DNA of 8,073 nt from Pseudomonas sp. Lineage in GTDB: Bacteria > Pseudomonadota > Gammaproteobacteria > Pseudomonadales > Pseudomonadaceae. The stretch covers positions 1 to 8,073 of the forward strand of contig JAURXE010000650.1 in the NCBI GenBank assembly GCA_030654635.1. Direction: 5' to 3'. Positions within the stretch are counted from its first letter, which is position 1. Every line of letters begins with the position of its first letter. The notes beneath the pieces are model-generated. The model searched no databases, was not told the origin of the DNA, and was given only the letters and a program-made list of their open reading frames with translations. Of the stretch, positions 7,511-8,073 are shown piece by piece. Position numbers and translations under genes: made by a program.

Positions 7511-7827
7511 AGAAAAACACTGCGGGAGACAAAAAAAGAAGGCGTGCATTATGCCTACTTAACGCGAAAATGCACGGATCATCCGCGTCAAGCAAGGTTT
7601 GGGCGGGCATCGACAAAACATGCTTATGCGCCACTCGACACGCCGGCCCCACGCTTAAGCATGCCACTGCGCTGCCATGGGCAGATAGACCCTTAATTGG
7701 CTGACAGAAAAGCAGTCCCAGACCAAAGCAACTTCAGCCACTCAGGGCCTCATCGGGTAAAAACGCCGGCGTGTACAGAAGGAAGTATTAGGTATTCCAA
7801 ATCAGTTTAAAAATGCGGGAAAACCGC
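7511..7827. other. Intergenic region between the TetR gene and the small RNA gene
   Basis: I see no protein gene here on either strand with plausible composition or start. It should contain the TetR promoter: CATAAT on the minus strand (7548-7553) is a possible -10 without a good -35. Short symmetric elements are CGGAT-C-ATCCG (7575-7585), the inverted repeat at 7619-7663, the 10-bp palindrome ACGCCGGCGT (7763-7772), and GCGG-GAAAA-CCGC (7815-7827) just before the proposed rgsA -35. The last two may belong to the upstream control region of the small RNA. Confidence 0.5.
7619..7663. repeat. Inverted repeat, 12-bp arms with 21-bp spacer
   Basis: CATGCTTATGCG (7619-7630) and CGCTTAAGCATG (7652-7663) are complementary at 11 of 12 positions; the one mismatch is T7627 with T7655. 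No T-run follows on either strand, so it is not an ordinary terminator. It lies about 110 bp upstream of the TetR start. It could be a paired operator or an RNA hairpin; function is unknown. Confidence 0.5.
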
Positions 7828-7856
7828 CTGGAAGATCAGCCAATCTGGCCAATACT
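7828..7856 (+). promoter_or_regulatory. Candidate RpoS-type promoter of the small RNA
   Basis: CAATACT (7850-7856) matches 6 of 7 bases of the sigmaS-preferred extended -10 CTATACT. The best -35, CTGGAA (7828-7833, 17-bp spacer), is poor, which is common for sigmaS promoters. A start near 7863 gives an RNA of about 117 nt ending at the terminator, close to the roughly 120 nt known for RgsA. Confidence 0.6.
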
Positions 7857-7862
7857 TCAGAG

Positions 7863-7979
7863 TACTGGCGCGCGGCACATCCCCAAATGCCCCACCAGGT
7901 GAGGCGCGATAGACCGCGCGCCTCGGTTGCTCCAAATGGTCTTAACCCGGATTCCTCCCCCAGAATCCGGGTTTTTTTT
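7863..7979 (+). ncRNA. rgsA: Small regulatory RNA RgsA (P16)
   Basis: RgsA is a trans-acting, Hfq-associated small RNA of Pseudomonas that depends on RpoS and, directly or indirectly, on GacA. From memory, its reported targets in P. aeruginosa include fis and acpP, and its gene lies next to the tatD gene PA2959, as here. The sequence shows a sigmaS-like -10 at 7850-7856, no open reading frame, C-rich single-stranded candidates (CCCC at 7881-7884 and 7890-7893), GC-rich stem elements and a strong terminator with eight T. Two stems are possible: GGCGCGCGG (7867-7875) with CCGCGCGCC (7914-7922), or GAGGCGCG (7901-7908) with CGCGCCTC (7917-7924). The 5' end is estimated from the promoter and may be off by a few bases. 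Identity rests on context, size, promoter type and terminator, not on a database search. Confidence 0.82.
7944..7979 (+). terminator. Intrinsic terminator of the small RNA
   Basis: AACCCGGATTC (7944-7954) pairs perfectly with GAATCCGGGTT (7963-7973) around an eight-base C-rich loop, and eight T follow (7972-7979). The T-run lies only on the plus strand side, so it ends rightward transcription. Its U-tail would also serve as an Hfq-binding site. Confidence 0.95.
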
Positions 7980-7988
7980 GGCTGCGAA

Positions 7989-8073
7989 TTAGCTGCGACT
8001 TAAGTGCGCCAAGCTAAACAAGCGCTGAAAGTTATCGGTGGTCTGCTCGGCAAAGCTGTCAAAGCTGACCCCA
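7989..8073 (-). CDS. TatD-family metal-dependent hydrolase, C-terminal end only
   Basis: The last 27 codons before the TAA at 7989-7991 read GVSFDSFAEQTTDNFQRLFS and then LAHLSRS. The TT-x-N-x-x-RLF ending is typical of TatD-type DNases (metal-dependent TIM-barrel hydrolases). Its place beside the TetR gene and rgsA fits the Pseudomonas order. The catalytic part is outside the window, so the family call rests on this tail and context. The gene converges on rgsA with 9 bp between its stop and the RNA end, and no separate terminator for it is visible. Confidence 0.7.
   Translation of the reverse strand, partial: GVSFDSFAEQTTDNFQRLFSLAHLSRS

Noticed and set aside
7511..7549. N-terminal extension of the TetR gene to 7549
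   Set aside because: The added 13 residues are unlike TetR N-termini, and the ATG coincides with a likely -10 element. The ribosome site argument is weak, so this is not fully excluded.
7262..7696. A 144-codon plus-strand open frame across the TetR start and upstream region
   Set aside because: It is antisense to the helix-turn-helix coding region, with no ribosome site or recognisable protein.
7772..7790. Possible GacA upstream box (TGTAAG-N6-CTTACA) upstream of rgsA
   Set aside because: Only the left TGTA is present; the right half does not match.
1..8073. Mobile island, CRISPR array, phage or defence system
   Set aside because: No transposase, integrase, tRNA, repeat array, flanking repeats or defence-type domains are visible; the gene order fits a Pseudomonas core chromosome.

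Overview
The window looks like a chromosomal segment of a Pseudomonas species (not obviously P. aeruginosa). The reasons are near-textbook Pseudomonas EtfA, EtfB and ETF:ubiquinone oxidoreductase (ETF-QO) proteins in divergent order, followed by a DUF1285 gene, a DUF4823 lipoprotein, a TetR-family regulator, a small RNA that fits RgsA, and the end of a tatD-like gene. From memory, P. aeruginosa has a comparable order around PA2951-PA2959. Nothing suggests a mobile island: no transposase, integrase, tRNA, CRISPR or long repeat is visible.

Left third (1-3600): etfB and etfA run leftwards with no gap between stop and start; etfA is cut by the window edge. ETF-QO runs rightwards. The 328 bp between them holds a strong sigma70-type promoter for ETF-QO, a weaker one for etfBA, and a CAAAC-N4-GTTTG element matching the known PsrA operator pattern. 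Together the three proteins pass electrons from acyl-CoA dehydrogenases through ETF and ETF-QO to ubiquinone. A fatty-acid-responsive repressor acting between the two units fits that job. A symmetric terminator closes ETF-QO and the opposing DUF1285 gene.

Middle (3600-6870): all genes are on the minus strand. A lipoprotein gene (DUF4823) overlaps a DUF1285 gene by 8 bp. Upstream lie a moaA-type gene and an uncharacterised radical SAM gene. The moaA gene is split by a one-base frameshift after codon 43, although every other MoaA hallmark, including the C-terminal Gly-Gly, is intact.

Right part (6870-8073): a TetR-family regulator on the minus strand, then about 350 bp without a protein gene, then a plus-strand RNA gene that I identify as rgsA (promoter, about 117 nt transcript, strong terminator). 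It converges on the last 27 codons of a tatD-like gene. Most of the window is ordinary core-genome content. The points most worth checking are the moaA frameshift, the small RNA and its two competing folds, and the shared operator.
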